A stretch of DNA of 10,035 nucleotides from positions 1 to 10,035 of the forward strand of contig CAZRNB010000110.1 of assembly GCA_964601355.1 (NCBI GenBank). The letters run 5' to 3'. The notes under the pieces were generated by a model. It did not search any database, was not told the DNA's origin, and was given only the letters and a program-made list of their open reading frames with translations. Below, one piece after another: positions 1 through 5,183 of this stretch (position 1 is the first letter of the stretch; every line of letters starts with the position of its first letter). Made by a program: the position numbers and the translations under genes. Source of the DNA: CAZRNB01 sp964601355. Lineage in GTDB: Bacteria > Planctomycetota > Phycisphaerae > Sedimentisphaerales > Anaerobacaceae.

Positions 1-854
1 AGTCTCGGATAATCCTGGCCTTCGAGAATCCACCATATATCTTCGGTGCCGTTTTTGGTCTCGTTCACGAAGTCCCAGCCGGCTTTTAGGAGTGTGCCGG
101 CCGTCTGCATCTCGGCCGTAGTCTTGCCTTGTCCGGTGCTGCTGGTAGTCAATCCGCTCGTCTCGATGTCCCATAAGCAGCCAACAAGAGAGCCGACATT
201 GTTCCCTGTCCCGATAAGATCGATATCCGCCATAAGTTTGAAGTGTTTGTCCCAGTCGTTGGGCTTGGCTCCGATGGCGTTCATCTGCTCGGCGGTGTAG
301 ATCAGGTAAGGATCGTTGGGTTCTCCCGTGCCGCCGCCATATTTTCTCTGAGTAACGGCAGCTAAGCTGAAAATAAAAAAGTCAGCGCTGCCGGCCGGTG
401 GGAACGTCTGGCCGACAAGGTACATCAAATCATCATTGAGTATTGCTATGATGAGAACGTCACTGCCCTCAGATGCTTTGCCTGTGAACACAATCATCAC
501 ATCGTCAATGACAATGCCGACCAACCCTGTTATGTTAAATACTTCGTTCGGGTCCAGTGTGCGTTTGTATTGGCTGTCGTCTATTGCGTTTGCATCGACC
601 TTAACGAACGAGGCGGTGCCTGCATTGGGATCAACCGATAGCAGAAGCCGTCCTTCGATGACGTAGGTCCTATGGACGCCGGCTATCCCGCCTGTCTGAA
701 CAACAGTACTTTTGTCGGACTCGAATACGTATATGCCCGTCTTGCTTAAAACCGCCGTCTCTCTGCCATTGATGTTACCGGCCTGGGCAGAAAAGCTGAC
801 AAAACAAACTGCAAGTAGAAAAGAAAACGTCGTCAATGCTGTTAATTTTCGCAT
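1..854 (-). CDS. Secreted GLUG-type repeat protein, partial, repeat core apparently lost
   Basis: This is an open frame read from an ATG at 854 leftwards to the window edge without a stop (284 full codons plus two bases), so the C terminus is missing. Residues 1-25 form a signal peptide (MRKLTALTTF, a hydrophobic stretch, then AQA). Residues 26-170 are a beta-rich domain that I do not recognise. Residues 171-215 (KYGGGTGEPNDPYLIYTAEQ onwards to MADIDL) are the usual entry module of planctomycete GLUG-motif proteins. Residues 228-284 (WDIETSG, GKTTAEMQT, AGWDF, EDIWWILEGQDYPR) are their usual closing module. Normally many GLUG repeats (GGLVG-type) lie between these modules; here only TGNNVGSLVGC remains, so the middle appears deleted in frame. 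A strong Shine-Dalgarno (AGGAGGT, 869-875) lies 14 bases before the start, somewhat far. The role is unknown; a cell-surface or extracellular location is inferred from the signal peptide and family. Confidence 0.75.
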   Translation of the reverse strand, partial: MRKLTALTTFSFLLAVCFVSFSAQAGNINGRETAVLSKTGIYVFESDKSTVVQTGGIAGVHRTYVIEGRLLLSVDPNAGTASFVKVDANAIDDSQYKRTLDPNEVFNITGLVGIVIDDVMIVFTGKASEGSDVLIIAILNDDLMYLVGQTFPPAGSADFFIFSLAAVTQRKYGGGTGEPNDPYLIYTAEQMNAIGAKPNDWDKHFKLMADIDLIGTGNNVGSLVGCLWDIETSGLTTSSTGQGKTTAEMQTAGTLLKAGWDFVNETKNGTEDIWWILEGQDYPR

Positions 855-868
855 CTCTATTATTTTTG

Positions 869-875
869 ACCTCCT
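869..875 (-). promoter_or_regulatory. Shine-Dalgarno for the GLUG-type gene
   Basis: The minus strand reads AGGAGGT here, a full match to the anti-SD complement. The gap to the ATG at 854 is 14 bases, longer than the usual 5-9. No closer ATG, GTG or TTG in frame would suit it better, so the ATG at 854 is kept. Confidence 0.6.
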
Positions 876-889
876 CCCCTCTCTTCGAG

Positions 890-908
890 CAATCCCGATA
901 AATCGGGA
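890..908 (-). repeat. Dispersed palindrome, copy 1 (6-4-6 stem-loop followed by TTG)
   Basis: On the minus strand this reads TCCCGATTTATCGGGATTG: a six-base stem (TCCCGA/TCGGGA), a four-base loop and a TTG tail. It lies in the predicted 5' leader of the GLUG-type gene. A second copy with the same stem and tail but another loop is at 3643-3661 on the plus strand. It is probably a REP-like intergenic repeat rather than a gene-specific regulator. Confidence 0.6.
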
Positions 909-940
909 ACAACCTGTTTTTCTTATGCCTGCTTATTTGT

Positions 941-970
941 AGTATAACAAATCAGGACTATCCAGGTCAA
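941..970 (-). promoter_or_regulatory. Sigma-70-type promoter for the GLUG-type gene
   Basis: On the minus strand, TTGACC (965-970) and TATACT (941-946) are separated by 18 bases; each matches the sigma-70 consensus at five of six positions. Transcription would begin near 934, giving a leader of about 80 bases that contains the palindrome at 890-908. This implies the gene has its own promoter although mtfA lies upstream on the same strand. Confidence 0.55.
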
Positions 971-1038
971 GTACAAGAGTGCAAAGTAATTCCCTGCTGC
1001 TCTTATGACATCCGGTCAGACGGTCTTTTTCCCATTCT

Positions 1039-1800
1039 TTACCATCGGGCCGGGTCTTGCTGATAGAAACGTTTTAATTCTTCGTACAGCTCCGGATGAA
1101 GTTTTTGCAATTGATCCGGTTTTTCAAAAAAATATTCAGTTGCAACGGCAAAAAACTCAGCAGTATTCACGGCGCCATATTTATCCAGGAAAGTGACGCT
1201 ATCGCTGCTGACGTCACGCTGAAGCTTCTGGTATTCTTTTTGCAGGATACGGGCCCAGGCTATGAAGGTCGAGGTGCTTTTAAGGACCGGCGTGCTGTCG
1301 CCTTTAGCAAAAGAGCTGTCGATCTGATGTGCGAACTCATGAAGGACAACGTTATGGCCATCGTTAATATCGGCGGCACTTCTGCGGACGTCGCTCCATG
1401 ACAGGACTACTGAGCCGTGATGCCATGACTCGCCCTGACGAATTTCCGGGCCTTCCGCTACGATTCCTCCGGGAAGATTTTGAATGTTGTGTGCTACATA
1501 AGACTGCGGATATACAAGTATGGTGGAAAGGCCGGGATAATAGTCGGTTTTGCGGTGGAGCAGCAATATACAGGCCTGGGCTGCTATAGTGACCTTTATC
1601 TCGTCGGTAATCCGCAGGCCGCCGCAGCCTTCGAAGCGTTTTTCCACGATGAAGATGAGGATGTGACGCAGTAACTCTTTTTGGTCCTCCACAGGCAGTA
1701 GGCTGTAAAACGGCACATTTCTTTTGATAATCTCAAGCCACTGGCCGGGAAACTGCCGACCTGCAAGCCGATTTCGTCGCCATCTTTTGAATACGAGCAT
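1039..1800 (-). CDS. mtfA: MtfA-family zinc peptidase (M90, Mlc titration factor A-like)
   Basis: The 253-residue product matches the MtfA family along its whole length; E. coli MtfA is 265 residues. The zinc site is intact: VVLHEFAHQID gives H154, E155 and H158, and E215 in NTAEFFAVATEYFFEKP fits the third metal ligand. Other family signatures are ILVYPQSYV (94-102), GESWHHGSVVLSW (123-135) and the closing FYQQDPARW (245-253). In E. coli, MtfA binds the glucose repressor Mlc (DgsA) and so relieves ptsG repression, and it has aminopeptidase activity; whether a planctomycete homologue has an Mlc partner is unknown, and no sugar PTS gene is visible here. There is no signal peptide, so it should be cytoplasmic. 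The ATG at 1800 has no clear Shine-Dalgarno. The first 25 residues are basic and less conserved, so the exact start is less certain than the family. Confidence 0.92.
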   Translation of the reverse strand: MLVFKRWRRNRLAGRQFPGQWLEIIKRNVPFYSLLPVEDQKELLRHILIFIVEKRFEGCGGLRITDEIKVTIAAQACILLLHRKTDYYPGLSTILVYPQSYVAHNIQNLPGGIVAEGPEIRQGESWHHGSVVLSWSDVRRSAADINDGHNVVLHEFAHQIDSSFAKGDSTPVLKSTSTFIAWARILQKEYQKLQRDVSSDSVTFLDKYGAVNTAEFFAVATEYFFEKPDQLQKLHPELYEELKRFYQQDPARW

Positions 1801-1862
1801 ATAGTCACGAGCCTGTCTATAATTCAGTCGTATGTATTTATACCAAATTTAGGCGACAATTT

Positions 1863-1918
1863 GAAGACAGAAGACAGAAGACAGAGGACAGAAGACAGAG
1901 GACAGACGACAGAAGACA
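1863..1918. repeat. Tandem heptanucleotide array, consensus GAAGACA, eight copies
   Basis: There are eight contiguous 7-bp units: five GAAGACA, two GAGGACA and one GACGACA. Divergence is limited to the third base of the unit. The array is purine-rich on the plus strand, lies about 60 bp upstream of the mtfA start in the divergent gap, and matches no coding frame. Two related units recur at 5115-5128. Such arrays are probably made by slipped-strand replication, so copy number may vary between strains. Confidence 0.9.
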
Positions 1919-2064
1919 GATGAAATTCGACGATTAACCCTGCCACCACCGTCCTGAGCTTGTAGAAGGAATGAAAAATTACTATATTCTTTTACAAATA
2001 AAAGGCTTATAATGATTAATGCTGCCAAATCGGTCTGTTTGAGAGCCTTCGTCGTAAATGCGAA

Positions 2065-2092
2065 TTGATGGTCTCCTGCCTGTAAATATAGT
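2065..2092 (+). promoter_or_regulatory. Possible promoter upstream of the small ORF
   Basis: TTGATG (2065-2070) and TATAGT (2087-2092) are 16 bases apart. The -10 box matches the consensus at five of six positions and the -35 at four of six. It would serve the small ORF at 2146 or act as a distal promoter for the DUF1573 gene. The surroundings are AT-rich, so a chance match is quite possible. Confidence 0.28.
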
Positions 2093-2145
2093 TTTATTAT
2101 AAGGCAACTTTTGCGTTACGTTTTGTTTGTTGATAAGACTAAGAA

Positions 2146-2247
2146 ATGAAGACTATAGTTTTGCTTGTCGTATTTATTGCGGCGGTAAAATTTTTTCTTA
2201 TTTTGGTATTTTTGCATAAGTTCGGGTACAATAGGCTGCGTTATTGA
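2146..2247 (+). CDS. Possible 33-residue single-span membrane microprotein
   Basis: ATG at 2146 to TGA at 2245-2247 encodes MKTIVLLVVFIAAVKFFLIL followed by VFLHKFGYNRLRY. It has one hydrophobic span of about 20 residues broken by one Lys, and a basic tail of Lys, Arg and Arg. That is the usual layout of small inner-membrane proteins with a cytoplasmic C terminus. Against it, the ATG has no convincing Shine-Dalgarno (upstream reads TAAGACTAAGAA), the DNA is AT-rich and so yields hydrophobic codons by chance, and the predicted DUF1573 promoter lies inside it. It is included as a candidate only. Confidence 0.25.
   Translation: MKTIVLLVVFIAAVKFFLILVFLHKFGYNRLRY
2203..2232 (+). promoter_or_regulatory. 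Sigma-70-type promoter for the DUF1573 gene
   Basis: TTGGTA (2203-2208) and TACAAT (2227-2232) are 18 bases apart; the -10 box matches the consensus at five of six positions and the -35 at four of six. Transcription would begin near 2239, leaving about 52 bases of leader before the ATG at 2291. Confidence 0.45.
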
Positions 2248-2290
2248 TCGGCCGAAAACTCGTATCGTAACTTAATAAGGAGATGAAAAT

Positions 2291-3394
2291 ATGAGAACGA
2301 ATTCTTTATTATTACTTGCCGTTTTTTTCAGTTTTGCTTTGCTGTCACAGATTGCCTGTCAGGAACAGGCCAAGACGCCGACAAAGATTAGAGTTGAGTT
2401 GACACCGTCCGAGCCTAATAAGGTAACCAGGCCCATAGTAACTGAAGCTGTGAAAGTCGAAACCAAAGAAAAAACTATCGAAACCGGGCCGAAGATTACC
2501 TTCGAAAAGGATATCTACGATTTCAACGAAATTGGACCTGGGTCGAAGAAGACTTGTGATTTTAAATTTACAAACACGGGCGACAGCCGATTGGAGATCA
2601 CTAAAGTTGAAGGCTGCTGCGGTGTCACGACTAAATTAGACAAGATGCAATATGAGCCGTCTGAGAGCGGGATTATAAAGGTGGAGTATGCTGCGAACAC
2701 GGTAGCAGGTATAATGAGCCGTCAATTATATGTCCTGAGCAATGATAAAACGAATCCAAGAGCACCGTTAACGATAAAGGCCAGGATCGTGCCCAAAATC
2801 AGCTTTGAGCCGCAGCGAGGGCTGAGATTGCTCCTGAAAGACGAGCAATTAACCTGCCCGGAGATTACTATTACCAGTCTTGATGGCAAACCTTTTGCAA
2901 TAAAAGATTTTAAATCGACCGGCAATTGCATAACCGTTGGTTACGATCCAAACCAGCAGGCGACAAAATTCGTTCTACAACCTAAAATTGATATGGAAAA
3001 ACTGCGCGGTACTCAAAACGGCGTTATTAATATCAGCCTGACCCATCCTGAGGGGGATTCTGTTACGATTCCTTTTAGTGCACTTCCGAGATTTCAGGTT
3101 ACACCACCGCAGCTTATCGCTTTTAACGCTGAGCCGGGACAGCCTATAGCGAGGAAAATCTGGGTGTTAAATAACTACGGCGAGAATTTTGAGATCGAAT
3201 CTACATCATCGGAGAATGGTATTATCAAGGTTGTGAGCCAGGATGCGATCAATAACGGGTATCAGTTTATGCTGGAGATAATGCCGCCTTCCGACGAAAG
3301 CAAAACAAGGTTTAATGATGTATTTACAGTGAACATAAAAGGTGGAGAAAAACTGGAAGTTAGCTGTCGTGGATTCTATTTGAGAAGAAAATGA
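2291..3394 (+). CDS. DUF1573 domain exported protein, probable lipoprotein
   Basis: The 367-residue product begins with a signal peptide (MRTNSLLLLAVFFSFALLSQ) ending in IAC, so Cys23 could be lipidated, although Gln at -3 is not a canonical lipobox residue. Residues 24-65 are a Lys/Glu/Thr-rich linker. Residues 68-168 are a typical DUF1573 immunoglobulin-like domain: ITFEKDIYDFNEIGPGSKK, FKFTNTGDSRLEITKVEGCC, YEPSESGIIKVEY, YVLSNDKTNP. The family usually has a CGC-like motif after the ITKV strand; here it is Cys109-Cys110-Gly. Residues 169-367 are two further beta-rich segments, probably diverged copies of the fold, with isolated cysteines at 189, 213 and 359. The start is supported by AGGAG (2278-2282), eight bases upstream. 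The molecular role of DUF1573 is not established. Its position before an exported multiheme cytochrome suggests a periplasmic or outer-membrane-associated role, perhaps binding or protein assembly; this is inference. Confidence 0.9.
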   Translation: MRTNSLLLLAVFFSFALLSQIACQEQAKTPTKIRVELTPSEPNKVTRPIVTEAVKVETKEKTIETGPKITFEKDIYDFNEIGPGSKKTCDFKFTNTGDSRLEITKVEGCCGVTTKLDKMQYEPSESGIIKVEYAANTVAGIMSRQLYVLSNDKTNPRAPLTIKARIVPKISFEPQRGLRLLLKDEQLTCPEITITSLDGKPFAIKDFKSTGNCITVGYDPNQQATKFVLQPKIDMEKLRGTQNGVINISLTHPEGDSVTIPFSALPRFQVTPPQLIAFNAEPGQPIARKIWVLNNYGENFEIESTSSENGIIKVVSQDAINNGYQFMLEIMPPSDESKTRFNDVFTVNIKGGEKLEVSCRGFYLRRK

Positions 3395-3432
3395 ACACCA
3401 CGTGCCGACCGGAAGTAAATCCTATGATAAAA

Positions 3433-3444
3433 TCACAATTGTGA
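3433..3444. promoter_or_regulatory. Perfect 12-bp palindrome TCACAATTGTGA
   Basis: TCACAATTGTGA equals its own reverse complement. It resembles a dimeric regulator half-site pair; the order is the reverse of a CRP site, so it is not a standard CRP box. It lies about 40 bp after the DUF1573 stop and just before the hairpin at 3447, a position that fits an operator less well than a promoter-proximal site would. The function is unknown. Confidence 0.35.
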
Positions 3445-3446
3445 AG

Positions 3447-3499
3447 CCCGCAGTGCCGTAAGGCATCTTGGCAATAAACTGCGGGTCTTAATATGTTTT
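3447..3499 (+). terminator. Probable terminator hairpin after the DUF1573 gene
   Basis: CCCGCAGT (3447-3454) pairs with ACTGCGGG (3478-3485), an eight-base GC-rich stem. Inside it a second small stem GCC/GGC is capped by GTAA (3458-3461), a GNRA-type loop. The downstream bases TCTTAATATGTTTTG are T-rich but not a clean T run. It sits about 50 bp past the stop, as expected for an intrinsic terminator. Confidence 0.4.
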
Positions 3500-3552
3500 G
3501 TTGTATTTATCCCCCCAGCTTGTATGTGTTTAGCCAGATATAAAATACATAG

Positions 3553-3696
3553 CCATCCCCAAGCCTTGTGGTGAGCCTGTCGAATCCATCGGACTGGTGC
3601 TTCGTAGCAGTCCTTAGCTTGAGGCTGCCACACTTTCTTTGGTCCCGAAAGGTCGGGATTGGGTGGCAGCCTCAAAACCGAAGGTTTTGGGGATGG
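3553..3696 (+). ncRNA. Candidate structured RNA or palindromic element (nested inverted repeats)
   Basis: Four perfect pairings nest in 144 bases. The outer arm CCATCCCCAA (3553-3562) pairs with TTGGGGATGG (3687-3696). Inside it, GGACTG (3591-3596) pairs with CAGTCC (3608-3613). TTGAGGCTGCCAC (3619-3631) pairs with GTGGCAGCCTCAA (3663-3675), a 13-base stem, and encloses TCCCGA/TCGGGA (3643-3648 with 3653-3658). A further AAAACC/GGTTTT hairpin (3674-3688) competes with the outer arm. This is far more pairing than expected by chance and could be a multibranched RNA or a miniature palindromic mobile element. No known RNA family is recognised, and the strand is not determined. Confidence 0.35.
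3643..3661 (+). repeat. Dispersed palindrome, copy 2 (6-4-6 stem-loop followed by TTG)
   Basis: TCCCGAAAGGTCGGGATTG shares stem and tail exactly with the minus-strand copy at 890-908 and differs only in the four-base loop. Here it forms the apical hairpin of the larger inverted repeat at 3619-3675. Confidence 0.6.
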
Positions 3697-3744
3697 GTTT
3701 TCATCTGCTAAAAATGAACCCTAACTTATTGAGTAGTCTTATAT

Positions 3745-5073
3745 ATGAAGTGTTTCATTATTTGCATTTGTTTAATGATACTATCGGCTTCCTGTGCGCA
3801 GGATAAACAGCCGGAACCCTCAGCAGCAGCGGCGGGTCAGGGTGACGATGAGCTTACGATTTTCCTGACCGGTTACGAGCTTGGAGCGTTGAAGCCGTGC
3901 GGATGCAGCGGTGGTCAGCTCGGCGGACTCGACCGACGCTGGGCGGTGCTGAACAGCGTTCCTAAGCAAAGAAGATTGACGATAGACGTCGGTTCGTTTG
4001 TGGAAAGCGACGGTGAGCAGGACCTGATTAAGTTCAGCATACTGATTCAGGCGTTCGGTTTGCTCGATTACGATTTGGTTAATCTGACTAAGAAAGACCA
4101 TGAAATAGCTCAGAATCTCGGATTGCTTTCCAATCCTATTGTCGGATTTATCAGTCCATATCTCGCCGGTGAGAAGATAGCAGGGAAATTTCGAAAACAA
4201 TATTTGCTAAGGGGAAAATATGTCAACGTGTCAGTTCTTACCTGTAGTGTGGAGACATCGCCAATAGAGCAAATCAAAGAAGTTTTCATGTCCGCGCCAA
4301 ATCAGCAGGACCTTAATATTCTTATTATAGACAAATATGATGAGGCAATTGTTTCTTCCATTTCGGAATTGAAAATTGTTGATTGTCTGGTTTTTCCTTC
4401 CGATTCTGACGAGCCACGGATAATAGGCAGCGCCAATGAGAGGCCGTTGATTTTCTCGGTAGGCCGTTTTGGCAGATATGTTTGTAAATTGGTAATCACG
4501 GCTGCAAAGGACGGCCATGATGGCGTTGACTTGAGCTTTCATTCCATACCGGTTGCAGAAAGGTTTAAGCAAGGTACGTCTCTTGTTCGGTTATATAAGG
4601 ATTACCAGCATCTTGTAAAAGAAGCCGATCTTTTGGAGAAATTTCCGCGGTTTGCTTTGCCGAATGATTTGAAGTATGAAGGTTCAAAATCCTGCAAGCG
4701 GTGCCACGAGTATGAATATAAGATGTGGAGTAAAAAGCCTCACGCCCAGGCGTATAAAACGCTCGTGAATGTTGGCTCTCAGTACGATCCGGAGTGCGTG
4801 GTCTGCCATGTTGTAGGAATGGATTACGAGAGCGGCTTTGTCTCAGAAGAAAAAACCAGCCATTTAAAAGATGTAGGCTGCGAAAACTGTCATGGTCCCG
4901 GCTCAGAACATAATCGCACTGAGGGATTGGCCAAGACCACGGAACCCAAGTCGGATTGCATTTTTTGCCACACGCCCGAAAAAAGCGCCGGATACGCTGG
5001 ACACGAGCAGGAATATTTGGAAAAAACACGACATTGGAAGGAACTAAAGACAGCCAACAATGTCCAACAATAG
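3745..5073 (+). CDS. Exported degenerate phosphoesterase-like domain fused to a tetraheme cytochrome c554-type domain
   Basis: The 442-residue product starts with a hydrophobic signal ending in LSAS-Cys17, a possible lipoprotein site with an imperfect lipobox. Residues 36-300 resemble the 5'-nucleotidase/UshA-like metallophosphoesterases that carry an N-terminal CGC-GGQLGGL-RR signature; here it is PCGCSGGQLGGLDRR (51-65). The usual metal-binding motifs look lost: a DxHG-type motif is TGYELG (42-47), GD is GS (83-84), and the GNHD/E region is TKKDHE (115-120). Residues 312-432 are a cytochrome c554-like domain with four heme sites: CKRCH (317-321), CVVCH (351-355), CENCH (379-383) and CIFCH (405-409). 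Extra histidines at 333, 389 and 430 are candidate distal ligands. It should act as an electron carrier or small redox enzyme outside the cytoplasmic membrane; the substrate is unknown. The ATG has no clear Shine-Dalgarno, but a later start would lose the signal peptide. Confidence 0.9.
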   Translation: MKCFIICICLMILSASCAQDKQPEPSAAAAGQGDDELTIFLTGYELGALKPCGCSGGQLGGLDRRWAVLNSVPKQRRLTIDVGSFVESDGEQDLIKFSILIQAFGLLDYDLVNLTKKDHEIAQNLGLLSNPIVGFISPYLAGEKIAGKFRKQYLLRGKYVNVSVLTCSVETSPIEQIKEVFMSAPNQQDLNILIIDKYDEAIVSSISELKIVDCLVFPSDSDEPRIIGSANERPLIFSVGRFGRYVCKLVITAAKDGHDGVDLSFHSIPVAERFKQGTSLVRLYKDYQHLVKEADLLEKFPRFALPNDLKYEGSKSCKRCHEYEYKMWSKKPHAQAYKTLVNVGSQYDPECVVCHVVGMDYESGFVSEEKTSHLKDVGCENCHGPGSEHNRTEGLAKTTEPKSDCIFCHTPEKSAGYAGHEQEYLEKTRHWKELKTANNVQQ

Positions 5074-5112
5074 GGGGATAGTACAGAAGACGAATATCCG
5101 CTTATAGCGGGA

Positions 5113-5155
5113 CGGAAGACAGAAGGCAGAGAATATATCTGCCTTCTGACTTTCG
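5113..5155. repeat. Long hairpin made of inverted heptamer copies
   Basis: CAGAAGGCAGA (5120-5130) pairs perfectly with TCTGCCTTCTG (5138-5148) around a seven-base loop. After one A-A mismatch the stem continues six more pairs (5113-5118 with 5150-5155, one G-T). The left arm contains two units of the GAAGACA/GAAGGCA heptamer family seen at 1863-1918, and the right arm contains the same in inverse orientation. No T run follows on either strand, so it is not a standard terminator, though it could still protect the end of the upstream mRNA. Confidence 0.6.
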
Positions 5156-5183
5156 GAAAAAAGTTTGTTCCCTCGTGGTTACG

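Larger units (their letters stand above)
1801..2290. other. Divergent intergenic region between mtfA and the DUF1573 gene
   Basis: This 490-bp gap separates the minus-strand genes from the plus-strand genes. From left to right it holds an AT-rich stretch that could carry the mtfA promoter (the minus strand has TATAGA- and TATAAA-like boxes but no convincing -35), the GAAGACA heptamer array, a repeat-like motif CCTGAGCTTGTAGAAGG near 1953-1969, a possible small membrane ORF at 2146-2247, and a good promoter at 2203-2232 for the DUF1573 gene. No tRNA or known riboswitch was recognised. Confidence 0.6.
3395..3744. other. Intergenic region rich in nested inverted repeats
   Basis: This 350-bp gap lies between the DUF1573 and cytochrome genes. 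No credible coding frame was seen; the frames that cross it on the minus strand only read through the inverted repeats. It contains a 12-bp perfect palindrome (3433-3444), a terminator-like hairpin (3447-3485) and a nested set of pairing arms between 3553 and 3696. The last 50 bases show no convincing promoter or Shine-Dalgarno for the next gene. Confidence 0.65.

Noticed and set aside
46..942. Several plus-strand frames of 60-85 residues in the first kilobase
   Set aside because: The continuous minus-strand frame from 854 with signal peptide, Shine-Dalgarno and recognisable GLUG-family ends explains this stretch.
1096..1674. Plus-strand frames of up to 101 residues opposite mtfA
   Set aside because: They are antisense to a gene with an intact HExxH zinc site and full-length family similarity.
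1863..1918. The heptamer array as a CRISPR array
   Set aside because: Units are 7 bp and contiguous with no spacers; CRISPR repeats are longer and separated by unique spacers.
1951..1970. CCTGAGCTTGTAGAAGG-like motif, similar to a widespread intergenic palindrome, with a loose relative near 3573
   Set aside because: The copy is imperfect and the second match is weak, so no repeat family can be claimed from this window.
3433..3675. An 80-residue minus-strand frame across the DUF1573-cytochrome gap
   Set aside because: It reads through the inverted repeats, has no Shine-Dalgarno and its composition (Trp, Pro, His rich) is not protein-like.
4565..5029. A 154-residue minus-strand frame within the cytochrome gene
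   Set aside because: It is antisense to the well-supported heme domain, and its residues reflect the complement of conserved codons.
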